A stretch of DNA of 8,118 nucleotides from CALAMD01 sp035301025 (lineage in GTDB: Bacteria; Bacillota; Bacilli; Bacillales; Amphibacillaceae): contig DATGUV010000151.1 of NCBI GenBank assembly GCA_035301025.1, forward strand, positions 1-8,118, written 5' to 3'. Made by a program: the position numbers and the translations under genes. Under the pieces are notes generated by a model that saw only the letters and a list, made by a program, of their open reading frames with translations, was not told where the DNA came from and ran no database searches. Position 1 is the first letter of the stretch, and each line of letters starts with the position of its first letter. Positions 1 through 5,417 of this stretch are shown here, piece after piece.

Positions 1-159
1 CGAAACAACTCCACCAATTACATAAGGAAGTCCACATTGTCCATAAGAATAATCTTCCCCATTCTCAAGCACTGTAATATGTGCATCTTCATCAGTCCGA
101 TATATTTCCATCGCTGCGCTCATCCCCGCAGCAACTCCACCAATAATTACATACTTCAT
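1..159 (-). CDS. CoA-disulfide reductase-like FAD/NAD(P)H oxidoreductase, N-terminal fragment
   Basis: The 53 N-terminal residues of a pyridine nucleotide-disulfide oxidoreductase; the rest lies beyond the left edge. It opens with a beta strand and dinucleotide-binding turn (MKYVIIGGVAAG, residues 1-12), the ADP-binding fold for FAD. Cys42 in YSYGQCGLPY (38-46) matches the single redox cysteine of the CoA-disulfide reductase / NADH oxidase / NADH peroxidase group. In that family the cysteine forms a mixed disulfide with CoA or a sulfenic acid and NAD(P)H is the electron donor; the CGLPY context favours the CoA-disulfide reductase or polysulfide reductase branch, but the fragment cannot separate the members. 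The start is chosen because AAGGAGG lies 7 bases upstream. The gene is divergent from the methionine sulfoxide reductase gene across 209 bp. Confident on family, not on substrate. Confidence 0.85.
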   Translation of the reverse strand, partial: MKYVIIGGVAAGMSAAMEIYRTDEDAHITVLENGEDYSYGQCGLPYVIGGVVS

Positions 160-215
160 ACATGTGCCTCCTTTTCATCGTCTATATGTAAAATAACATA
201 GCTCACTTGTTTTCT

Positions 216-244
216 ACAGTATGATTGCAAGAAAAACATTTCAA
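216..244 (-). promoter_or_regulatory. Possible promoter of the CoA-disulfide reductase-like gene
   Basis: On the minus strand TTGAAA (244-239) is followed after 17 bases by TACTGT (221-216), about 57 bases before the start codon. The -35 is good (5 of 6) but the -10 is weak (3 of 6), so this is only the best-spaced candidate in this stretch. Confidence 0.25.
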
Positions 245-312
245 CTCCTGATTTCACATTAGACTTTTTGATCTCTAAGGTATCTTATGTATGGTTTTTT
301 CATCTTTTCTGA

Positions 313-341
313 TATGATAAGCGTATCACAGTTGGTATACA
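313..341 (+). promoter_or_regulatory. Candidate -10 boxes of the fRMsr gene
   Basis: Two -10-like hexamers precede the gene: TATGAT (313-318), with no clear -35 at 17 bases, and an extended -10, TGGTATACA (333-341), whose TG-N-TATA form recurs before nsrR, the uspA-like gene and the divergent mscS gene. The second would give a leader of about 20 bases that still holds the AGGAGG at 355-360. I cannot choose between them from sequence. Confidence 0.35.
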
Positions 342-368
342 TAGACGTATATATAGGAGGGAAAATGC

Positions 369-866
369 ATGTTTGAACCAATAGATTACACGAACGATAT
401 AGATAAAAATTATAAAACACTGCTTCAGCAACTGCGTGGCCTTATTCATGATGAGACGAACATTATTGCGAATTTGTCCAATGCATCTGCATTACTAAAC
501 CAGTTTTTAGAGGATATTAATTGGGTAGGTTTTTACTTATGGGAAGAAGAACAATTAATCTTAGGCCCCTTCCAAGGACTTCCTGCATGTATCCGTATTG
601 AAAATGGGAAAGGCGTATGTGGAACGGCGATGGCAACGAACGAAACAATGCTTGTCCCAAATGTTCATGATTTTCCTGGTCATATTGCATGTGATGCGAG
701 AAGTCAGTCTGAAATTGTTATTCCGATGAAACTGCATGGTAAAAACTTCGGAGTTCTAGATATTGACAGTCCAAATGTGAATAGATTTAATGAGACGGAC
801 CAAAAGTACTTAGAACAATTTGTAACGATTCTCGTAGATCATATGGGCAGCTATCATAAGGAGTAA
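369..866 (+). CDS. msrC: Free methionine-(R)-sulfoxide reductase (GAF-domain fRMsr)
   Basis: A 165-residue single GAF-domain protein that fits free methionine-(R)-sulfoxide reductase (E. coli YebR/MsrC, B. subtilis YtsP). The family reduces free L-methionine-R-sulfoxide in the cytoplasm, recycling through thioredoxin. Three cysteines sit at 74, 84 and 108; the 10- and 24-residue spacings equal those of the catalytic/resolving cysteines 84, 94 and 118 of the E. coli enzyme as I recall it. Other family marks are NWVGFYL (51-57), GPFQGLPAC (66-74), GKGVCGTA (80-87) and GVLDIDSP (128-135). Length is normal. The start is the ATG 8 bases after AGGAGG (355-360); an ATG four bases earlier (365) opens only MHV-stop. 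The 3' end overlaps the convergent DUF429 gene by 13 bp. Confidence 0.93.
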   Translation: MFEPIDYTNDIDKNYKTLLQQLRGLIHDETNIIANLSNASALLNQFLEDINWVGFYLWEEEQLILGPFQGLPACIRIENGKGVCGTAMATNETMLVPNVHDFPGHIACDARSQSEIVIPMKLHGKNFGVLDIDSPNVNRFNETDQKYLEQFVTILVDHMGSYHKE

Positions 867-1588
867 TAGGTCATTTCCATTGGAATGCCTCGTTGATTTT
901 GAATCGAGTGCTTAGGGATAGTTTTAAAACCATATTTCTCACCGAACAAAGCTGCCATTGCTAAACATGTAGCATCAAGTACATCATCTGGGTATTTCTC
1001 ATACAAATCAAATGTGTGTAACGGTGTATGTATATGAACATATTGTTTTAAAAGTTTCATCAATAAATCTTCCCTTTCTAGTATGCCTTCAGAGGTTTTT
1101 TTAGATGCTTTAATGGGAAGCTTTTTCTTTGTGAATTGAGCAAATTGAAGTTCAGGATGCGCTTCTTTGATTATAGGAATATATGATGGATGTTGAGATA
1201 AAAAACGATTCACTTCTAGTGCCTTTTTCATAATGTTATAGCTTTGGATACTGAGCCCTTTTCCTAATAAGTCTTTGTTACAGTGATTCGCTTTTGCGTA
1301 ATTGTTTTGCTTAGCTGCTTGCACACAAGGTACTGTAAAAACAGAGGAAGCTTTTCCTGGGAGTCCTTTACGCACTTCTTTTTCCGGTCTGTGCTCAGCT
1401 TCTTCCTTTGAAAAAGGTAGTCCAATAGGGATGTCAATGAGCATGCGACCTGGATTCGGATATGCATTCATCGCATCTGAGAAACGTTTATATTCTTTAA
1501 CAGTCATCTGACATTCACATATTTGAACGACAATCCAGCCACCTTTACTTGCATCTACTCCAAGTACTTGTTTCGCTCTTTCCTTCAT
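854..1588 (-). CDS. DUF429 family protein, predicted RNase H-like nuclease
   Basis: A 244-residue protein of the DUF429 / COG4923 family, which is predicted to adopt an RNase H-like fold; its cellular role is not established. Visible family motifs: VLGVDASKGGW (8-18, strand 1 with Asp12), MLIDIPIGLP (49-58, Asp52), KASSVFTVP (79-87), KEAHPELQF (141-149, Glu142) and DDVLDATCLAMAAL (201-214, Asp201/Asp202). These acidic residues could form a metal-binding set, but that is inference. The reading frame stays open 20 codons upstream, but the start at 1588 is preferred: AAAGGGGTG lies 7 bases before it and the conserved strand begins soon after. The gene follows hmp in the same direction after 69 bp, so readthrough from hmp is possible; a small hairpin lies between them. 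Its stop falls inside the convergent fRMsr gene. Confidence 0.85.
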   Translation of the reverse strand: MKERAKQVLGVDASKGGWIVVQICECQMTVKEYKRFSDAMNAYPNPGRMLIDIPIGLPFSKEEAEHRPEKEVRKGLPGKASSVFTVPCVQAAKQNNYAKANHCNKDLLGKGLSIQSYNIMKKALEVNRFLSQHPSYIPIIKEAHPELQFAQFTKKKLPIKASKKTSEGILEREDLLMKLLKQYVHIHTPLHTFDLYEKYPDDVLDATCLAMAALFGEKYGFKTIPKHSIQNQRGIPMEMTYYSL

Positions 1589-1609
1589 AAAAAAACACCC
1601 CTTTATCTC

Positions 1610-1629
1610 GCTCACTATGTTAGTGTAGC
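1610..1629 (-). other. Small hairpin between hmp and the DUF429 gene
   Basis: CACTA (1613-1617) and TAGTG (1621-1625) form a 5-bp stem with a 3-base loop; past one bulged base (1626), three more pairs (1610-1612 with 1627-1629) extend it to 8 bp. No T-run follows on either strand, so it is not a standard intrinsic terminator. It sits 5 bases upstream of the DUF429 Shine-Dalgarno and could be an operator, a processing site or a weak attenuator. Confidence 0.35.
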
Positions 1630-1657
1630 ATGATAGAGGGATATTCACATCATTTGA

Positions 1658-2878
1658 TTACGACATTACTTTCATATGTTTTGTAACTTCTTGAGCAGGT
1701 CCGAATAGTTCATAACGAACGTGTTCTTTCTGTACACCTAGTTCTCCTAACAATCTAGCAATATGCTTCATAAATGGAACTGGTCCGACTACGTAATATG
1801 TTGTATCAGGTTTTAGAATTTCTTCGATTACTTCTTTTGTAACATATCCAGTAAAGTGATGGTTTCCTTCACTGTTTTCAGCACGGTCATACCCGTATAT
1901 ATAACGAGCATTTGGTAAATGTTTTGTCCATTCTTCAACATTTAAATGAAATGCGTGAACACCTTCGTTTTGTGCAGCGTGCAGAAACGAAATTTCTCGT
2001 GGAGATTCTTCTTGGGCTAAAGACTCAAGCATACTTAGCATAGGTGTAATTCCTACTCCACCACTAATAAGGGCAACTGGATGATCTCCTTTTTCTAGTG
2101 TGAAGGTTCCAGCTGGAGCACTTGCTTCAATAGTATCCCCTACTTGTAATTGGTCGTGTAAATATGTGGATACAACTCCGTATGGCTCACGATCCGCCTC
2201 TTTTTTCACAGAAATACGGTATTGTTTTTCATTAGAAACCGCAGATAATGTGTAATGACGAATTTGTTTATAGGCTACTCCTGGAATCGTGACACGTATG
2301 GTTAAATACTGACCCGCTTTATATGCTGGGAGAGTATTTCCGTCTTTTGCTTCTAAGTAAAATGATGTAATCACATCACTTTCTTTTACTTTATCTACTA
2401 CTTCAAAATCTTTAAAGCCGTCCCATCCGCCTTCTTGTGCAGCAGCTTCTTTATACATTTCAGTCTCAATATCAATAAATACTTGAGCAATGACTCCATA
2501 CGCTTCTTCCCAAGCTTGCATGATTTCGTCTGTTGCTGCATCTCCTAGAACTTCTTTAATTGCAATGAGTAAATATTTCCCTACAATTGGGTAGTGTTCT
2601 GGACGTACATCAAGTCCACGGTGTTTATGTGCAACTAATTTCACTTCATCTAAAACTACTTCAAGTTGATCAATGTTTTTCGCTGCTGCATACACCATAT
2701 TAGCAAGTGCAACTTGTTGTTTTCCTTGTTTTTGATTTGCTTCGTTAAAAATATTTAATAATTCAGGATGATTTTCAAACATGGTTTTATAAAAGACCGT
2801 TGTAATGGTAGCACCATGTTCCTCTAATACCGGTGCTGTTGATTTAATAATATTCATAGTTTCTGTAGATAATGGCAT
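1658..2878 (-). CDS. hmp: Flavohemoprotein, nitric oxide dioxygenase
   Basis: A full-length 406-residue flavohemoglobin. It converts NO plus O2 to nitrate in the cytoplasm using NAD(P)H, with electrons passing from FAD to heme. The globin domain spans about 1-140. By alignment with E. coli Hmp it has distal Tyr30 and Gln54, B10/CD-region Phe44, proximal His86 (in AHKHRGLD), and the charge-relay residues Tyr96 and Glu138. The FAD domain, about 150-258, has RHYTLS (207-212). The NAD domain, about 265-395, has GGVGITPM (273-280), VGPVPFM (364-370) and YELFGP (389-394). The start has AAGGAG 8 bases upstream, at 2887-2892. It is divergent from nsrR, and its promoter carries an NsrR operator, so derepression by NO is expected. 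All three domains look intact. Confidence 0.98.
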   Translation of the reverse strand: MPLSTETMNIIKSTAPVLEEHGATITTVFYKTMFENHPELLNIFNEANQKQGKQQVALANMVYAAAKNIDQLEVVLDEVKLVAHKHRGLDVRPEHYPIVGKYLLIAIKEVLGDAATDEIMQAWEEAYGVIAQVFIDIETEMYKEAAAQEGGWDGFKDFEVVDKVKESDVITSFYLEAKDGNTLPAYKAGQYLTIRVTIPGVAYKQIRHYTLSAVSNEKQYRISVKKEADREPYGVVSTYLHDQLQVGDTIEASAPAGTFTLEKGDHPVALISGGVGITPMLSMLESLAQEESPREISFLHAAQNEGVHAFHLNVEEWTKHLPNARYIYGYDRAENSEGNHHFTGYVTKEVIEEILKPDTTYYVVGPVPFMKHIARLLGELGVQKEHVRYELFGPAQEVTKHMKVMS

Positions 2879-2891
2879 ATTAAAAACTCCT

Positions 2892-2924
2892 TATTAAAGA
2901 TGTATTTTTAATGCATCTTTAATA
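2892..2924. promoter_or_regulatory. NsrR operator overlapping the hmp promoter
   Basis: A 33-bp palindrome: 15-base arms (2892-2906 and 2910-2924) around a 3-base centre, with one T-G mismatch between the arms. Its core at 2899-2917 fits the published NsrR consensus (GATGYATTT-N-AAATRCATC) at all defined positions but one. It overlaps the hmp -10 box at one end and the hmp Shine-Dalgarno (2887-2892) at the other, so a bound repressor would block transcription initiation. The repressor gene is divergent and adjacent. Confidence 0.9.
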
Positions 2925-2949
2925 TACCGCGAATATAATGGAGTGACAA
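2921..2949 (-). promoter_or_regulatory. hmp promoter
   Basis: On the minus strand TTGTCA (2949-2944; 5 of 6 to the sigma-A consensus) and TATATT (2926-2921; 5 of 6) are separated by exactly 17 bases. Initiation would fall near 2914, inside the NsrR palindrome. Confidence 0.75.
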
Positions 2950-3006
2950 TAGGTTTTGAGTAGTCGTCATAAAGGGTTCAATTCTCGTACTTATTTCTGT
3001 CACAAA

Positions 3007-3025
3007 CATACATTTAAAATACATG
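3007..3025. promoter_or_regulatory. Second, weaker NsrR-like box upstream of nsrR
   Basis: The 19 bases CATACATTTAAAATACATG match the NsrR consensus at 15 of 18 defined positions (mismatches at 1, 4 and 19). The half-sites are imperfect to each other (2 mismatches in 9). It ends 12 bases before the nsrR -10 box and so covers the -35 position, consistent with autoregulation. AT-rich DNA gives such matches more often by chance, so this is less certain than the hmp site. Confidence 0.5.
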
Positions 3026-3034
3026 TTCAAATCA

Positions 3035-3043
3035 TGGTATACT
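3035..3043 (+). promoter_or_regulatory. Extended -10 promoter of nsrR
   Basis: TGGTATACT combines an extended -10 TG with a TATACT hexamer (3038-3043). No good -35 exists at 17 bases (TAAAAT), which is usual for extended -10 promoters. Only 16 bases separate the hexamer from the ATG, so the mRNA leader would be about 10 bases. Confidence 0.6.
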
Positions 3044-3059
3044 ATATGTGGTGATTAAA

Positions 3060-3497
3060 ATGAAGCTAACAAACTATACAGATTACTCCTTACGAGTATT
3101 AATTTACTTAGCTGTGAAAGATTCAAATGAAAAATCAACCATTACTGAAATAACGAATGCTTATGGAATTTCTCGGAACCACTTAACAAAAGTCATCCAT
3201 CAACTTGGTCAAATGGGAGTCATTCATACTACCCGTGGTCGAGGTGGGGGAATTGTCTTGGCAAAACTACCTGAAGAAATTAATATTGGTGCAATTGTAA
3301 GGGAAACCGAAGAAGATTTTCATATGGTTGAATGTTTTAATAGAGAACATAACACATGTGTCCTCACTCCTGTTTGCGGACTAAAAAGAGTGTTACACAA
3401 GGCGTTACAAGCCTATTTTTCCGTATTAGATCAGTACACAATCGCTGATCTCATACAAGAACCTGAATTGTACCGAAGTTTATTAAACATTAAATAA
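3060..3497 (+). CDS. nsrR: Nitric-oxide-sensing Rrf2-family repressor NsrR
   Basis: A 145-residue Rrf2-family regulator that aligns with B. subtilis NsrR from its first residues (MKLTNYTDYSLRVLIYLA). The winged helix fills roughly 1-65, with a recognition-helix region ISRNHLTKVIHQLGQ (37-51) and wing TRGRGGGI (58-65). Cys92, Cys100 and Cys106, with Asp8, match the ligands of the [4Fe-4S] cluster in the Bacillus protein; NO destroys the cluster and releases DNA. The frame is open from GTG at 3048, but ATG 3060 is chosen: homologues begin there, the transcript probably starts near 3050, and GGTGAT (3050-3055) is a usable if weak ribosome binding site. It is divergent from its expected target hmp. 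No strong terminator follows; the hairpin and T-rich stretch in the repeat at 3553-3643 may serve. Confidence 0.96.
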   Translation: MKLTNYTDYSLRVLIYLAVKDSNEKSTITEITNAYGISRNHLTKVIHQLGQMGVIHTTRGRGGGIVLAKLPEEINIGAIVRETEEDFHMVECFNREHNTCVLTPVCGLKRVLHKALQAYFSVLDQYTIADLIQEPELYRSLLNIK

Positions 3498-3552
3498 AGA
3501 TACCCACCTATATCTCTAAGAAAATGCATCTTATCATCTTTGTACATATAGG

Positions 3553-3643
3553 TTAATGAATTTCATACTACATATTTTATGCTATCTCACTACCACATGC
3601 AGTAGTGAAGTAGTTATTTTTGATCATTATGAAATACATTCAG
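3553..3643 (+). repeat. Dispersed palindromic repeat, short copy (A)
   Basis: This 91-base intergenic segment aligns with the reverse complement of 4304-4424. Counted by eye, 41 of 47 bases match on the left (3557-3603) and 33 of 39 on the right (3605-3643); the other copy carries about 30 extra central bases. The ends are near-inverted repeats (GAATTTCATA at 3558-3567, TATGAAATAC at 3629-3638). The centre folds as TCACTAC (3587-3593) with GTAGTGA (3602-3608), followed by TTATTTTT at 3614-3621, so it could also terminate nsrR. It starts 55 bases after the nsrR stop. No transposase is present, so a MITE-like or bcr-like non-coding repeat is the closest description. Confidence 0.75.
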
Positions 3644-3694
3644 GTGGTTATTTCACGGACAATCTATGTCATTGTTTTTAAGATTAAAATGAAC

Positions 3695-3735
3695 AAAACC
3701 CTGCTTACCATCTAAGAGATGACAAGTAGGGCTTT
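3695..3735 (-). terminator. Intrinsic terminator of the uspA-like gene
   Basis: A 19-bp stem (3695-3713 with 3717-3735, one A-C mismatch, a few G-T pairs) closes on a 3-base loop. Read on the minus strand the stem ends in a TTTT run, followed by GTTCATTTT. It begins 31 bases after the uspA-like stop codon. The plus-strand exit (CTTTGCTC) is less T-rich, so it mainly serves the minus strand. Confidence 0.88.
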
Positions 3736-3765
3736 GCTCTGCGTGTTTACACGTTTTCATTTCAA

Positions 3766-4200
3766 TTATTTTACAATTAATACATCACATTCTGCGTAGC
3801 GAGCTGTTCTTTCTGATACACTTCCAATGACAAATCGTTCCACAGCATTTAGACCTGTTGCAGCAATCATAACTAAATCCGCTTCTTCTTCAGGAAGAAT
3901 TTCTTTATGGATTACTGTTTTAGGCGAACCATATTTTAAAACGGTTTTGATTTCTGATACATTCGCTTCTTTTGCTTGTTGCTCATAATCAGCTAGTAAT
4001 TTTTTACCTTCTTCTTCTGCTCGTTCATAAATGTTTGCATCATACACTTCAATCGTCGCAAAAGATCTTGTGTCTACAACATGTGCGATGATAAGTTTTG
4101 CATCATTTTGTTTCGCAACGTCAATTGAGCGTTTAAACGCCTTTTCCGCAGCATCAGATCCATCTACAGCAATAACAATGTTTTTATAAATACTTTCCAT
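3766..4200 (-). CDS. Universal stress protein (UspA family)
   Basis: A 144-residue single-domain universal stress protein, normal in length. It opens with the first strand and Asp13 (NIVIAVDGSDAAEKA, 7-21) and ends with a C-terminal strand (CDVLIVK, 138-144). The nucleotide loop of ATP-binding members is G-x2-G-x9-G-S/T; here Gly116, Gly126 and Ser127 are present, but the first glycine is Ala113 (MIAATGLNAVERFVIGS). ATP or AMP binding is therefore plausible but not certain. The family consists of small cytoplasmic, usually dimeric proteins induced by starvation and stress, with no single known reaction. GGGAGG lies 8 bases before the start. It is transcribed alone: its own promoter and a strong terminator bracket it, and palindromic repeats lie outside on both sides in inverted orientation. 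Confidence 0.93.
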   Translation of the reverse strand: MESIYKNIVIAVDGSDAAEKAFKRSIDVAKQNDAKLIIAHVVDTRSFATIEVYDANIYERAEEEGKKLLADYEQQAKEANVSEIKTVLKYGSPKTVIHKEILPEEEADLVMIAATGLNAVERFVIGSVSERTARYAECDVLIVK

Positions 4201-4242
4201 GTATCTCGCCTCCCTATGATGATAAATAGTCTGTCTACTTCA

Positions 4243-4251
4243 AGTATACCA
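4243..4251 (-). promoter_or_regulatory. Extended -10 promoter of the uspA-like gene
   Basis: On the minus strand TGGTATACT is identical to the nsrR extended -10. The hexamer ends 42 bases before the start codon. The 17-base position upstream has only ATTTAT, no real -35. A sigma-B reading (TGGTAT as a -10) is possible but lacks a matching GTTT-type -35. Confidence 0.55.
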
Positions 4252-4303
4252 TTGAAATATAGAAAATAAATACTTATATGAAAACATCACATATTGTTCA
4301 TAA

Positions 4304-4424
4304 CTGAATGAATTTCATAATGACCAAAATTAGCTACGTCAATACAACATGTAGTTTCGAAAGCCCCAACGGAACTACATGTTGTAGTGATATGGCATAA
4401 AATACGTATTATGAAATTCACTAA
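4304..4424 (-). repeat. Dispersed palindromic repeat, long copy (B)
   Basis: Homologous to 3553-3643 on the opposite strand and about 30 bases longer in the middle. Perfect 13-bp terminal inverted repeats, TGAATTTCATAAT at 4309-4321 and its complement at 4408-4420, enclose a second perfect 14-bp inverted repeat (4343-4356 with 4373-4386). Counting a G-T and two G-C pairs, that stem reaches 17 bp with a 10-base loop. The element begins 40 bases after the stop of the divergent mscS gene, in that gene's direction. The frame open across it (4287-4472, minus) has no visible ribosome binding site or family resemblance and is not called a gene. No clear target-site duplication is seen. Confidence 0.8.
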
Positions 4425-4464
4425 TGTACCATAAAGATAATATTTTATAGGAATATAATGGAAG

Positions 4465-5367
4465 TCATTCATTGGAAAGAATACGTATATCTAATACGGC
4501 AAAGTTTATGCGTGAATGTGCATTAAATTTGGTTAATATCTTTTTGTGTAAAAACGTTTTTGTACTCGTCCCTTGTTTATAATGAACGAGGTAACGCAAT
4601 GTGAGAACAATACCTTCATCGTTTGTACGAAGGGAAAACACAGGTCGTAAGTCCTCCAGATCCGTCGGTAAATATTCCTGGTTTTCTGTAATATGTGGAG
4701 CTACATATTCCTCAAAATATGTATTCCCAACCTCTGTCATTATTTCTTCCGCATCTTGCCAAGAGCTATCGAAAGTGAGCACATATTGAATTTCATGCCA
4801 AATATACGTATTTGAAATTCCGACTATTTCAACCGATTCATTAAAAATAATATGATTTGGCAACTTAATAATCCGACCAGTATGGGAATCGGATGATAAC
4901 CAGTTTCGAGCTTCTAGTATTTTAAAATGAATCAATTTTGTATCAATCACGTCTCCAAGCATACCATTTATTTCAATCCGATGACCTACTTTGAAATACT
5001 TATTATACTTAATCACGAAATATCCAATAATATTATTCATCAGCCCCCGCACCATGACAAAAACGAGAAATCCAACCGCTAAAGCAATCAGCACAAGTGC
5101 ATTCATCGCTTGTATCCAAATCAATAACGTTAACAAAATAACAAGGGTTATAATCGTGTTTTTTACAAATCTAATCATGATGAATTTTCTTTGGATATCC
5201 TTCACATTACGAATAATACCCCTTTTGAATACAAAATGAAGCAACATTCCTATAACGATTAAGATTGCTGTCAGAGCAATTTTATTTAAATAATCATGTG
5301 GGGTATTTAATGTAGATAAAAAGCTTTTTGTTAGGGACTCAAAATACTCTGTTAAAAAGTCTGGCAT
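4465..5367 (-). CDS. Mechanosensitive channel of the MscS family, divergent member
   Basis: A 300-residue membrane protein with MscS architecture: a short cytoplasmic-looking N-terminus, transmembrane segments at about 29-48, 68-87 and 88-107, then a beta domain containing KVGHRIEINGMLGDV (126-140) and the LPN motif (169-171) that matches the IPN/VPN of MscS, and an alpha/beta C-terminus. MscS proteins are heptameric inner-membrane channels that gate on membrane tension after osmotic downshift. The pore helix here is unusual: small residues seen in the canonical paralogue at 6331-7149 are mostly replaced by Ile, Leu, Phe and Met, and Arg107 stands where that protein has Gln106. The first frame-open codon is TTG at 5373, only 3 bases from AGGAG; ATG 5367 at 9 bases is chosen. 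Family sure, channel activity unproven. Confidence 0.85.
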   Translation of the reverse strand: MPDFLTEYFESLTKSFLSTLNTPHDYLNKIALTAILIVIGMLLHFVFKRGIIRNVKDIQRKFIMIRFVKNTIITLVILLTLLIWIQAMNALVLIALAVGFLVFVMVRGLMNNIIGYFVIKYNKYFKVGHRIEINGMLGDVIDTKLIHFKILEARNWLSSDSHTGRIIKLPNHIIFNESVEIVGISNTYIWHEIQYVLTFDSSWQDAEEIMTEVGNTYFEEYVAPHITENQEYLPTDLEDLRPVFSLRTNDEGIVLTLRYLVHYKQGTSTKTFLHKKILTKFNAHSRINFAVLDIRILSNE

Positions 5368-5407
5368 TTTCAAAACTCCTGTTCATTATGATTCAAGTTT
5401 GAATATT

Positions 5408-5416
5408 GTTATACCA
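5408..5416 (-). promoter_or_regulatory. Extended -10 promoter of the divergent mscS gene
   Basis: On the minus strand TGGTATAAC carries the TG extension and a TATAAC hexamer (5413-5408), 40 bases before the ATG. At the 17-base -35 position lies ACATGA, part of a direct repeat. A 14-base palindrome, ATTCAA-GT-TTGAAT (5391-5404), falls just downstream near the expected start of transcription. Confidence 0.5.
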
Positions 5417-5417
5417 T

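Noticed and set aside
1302..1511. A 69-codon plus-strand frame, and a 67-codon minus-strand frame nearby (1264-1467).
   Set aside because: Both are shadows of the DUF429 gene, without ribosome binding sites.
2999..3006. TTTGTGAC on the minus strand, similar to a ResD half-site upstream of hmp.
   Set aside because: Only one short half-site is visible and I cannot support ResD control from it.
3522..3530. AAATGCATC, a perfect NsrR half-site just after nsrR.
   Set aside because: The matching left half-site is absent; one 9-base half-site is expected by chance in AT-rich DNA.
4210..4271. A sigma-B-type promoter for the uspA-like gene.
   Set aside because: TGGTAT resembles the sigma-B -10, but no GTTT-type -35 is at the right distance.
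4287..4472. A 61-codon minus-strand frame across the long repeat copy.
   Set aside because: It is made almost entirely of the palindromic repeat, has no visible ribosome binding site and overlaps the mscS 3' end.
4601..5239. Plus-strand frames of 62 and 82 codons inside the divergent mscS gene.
   Set aside because: They are antisense to a gene with clear MscS architecture and have no start signals.
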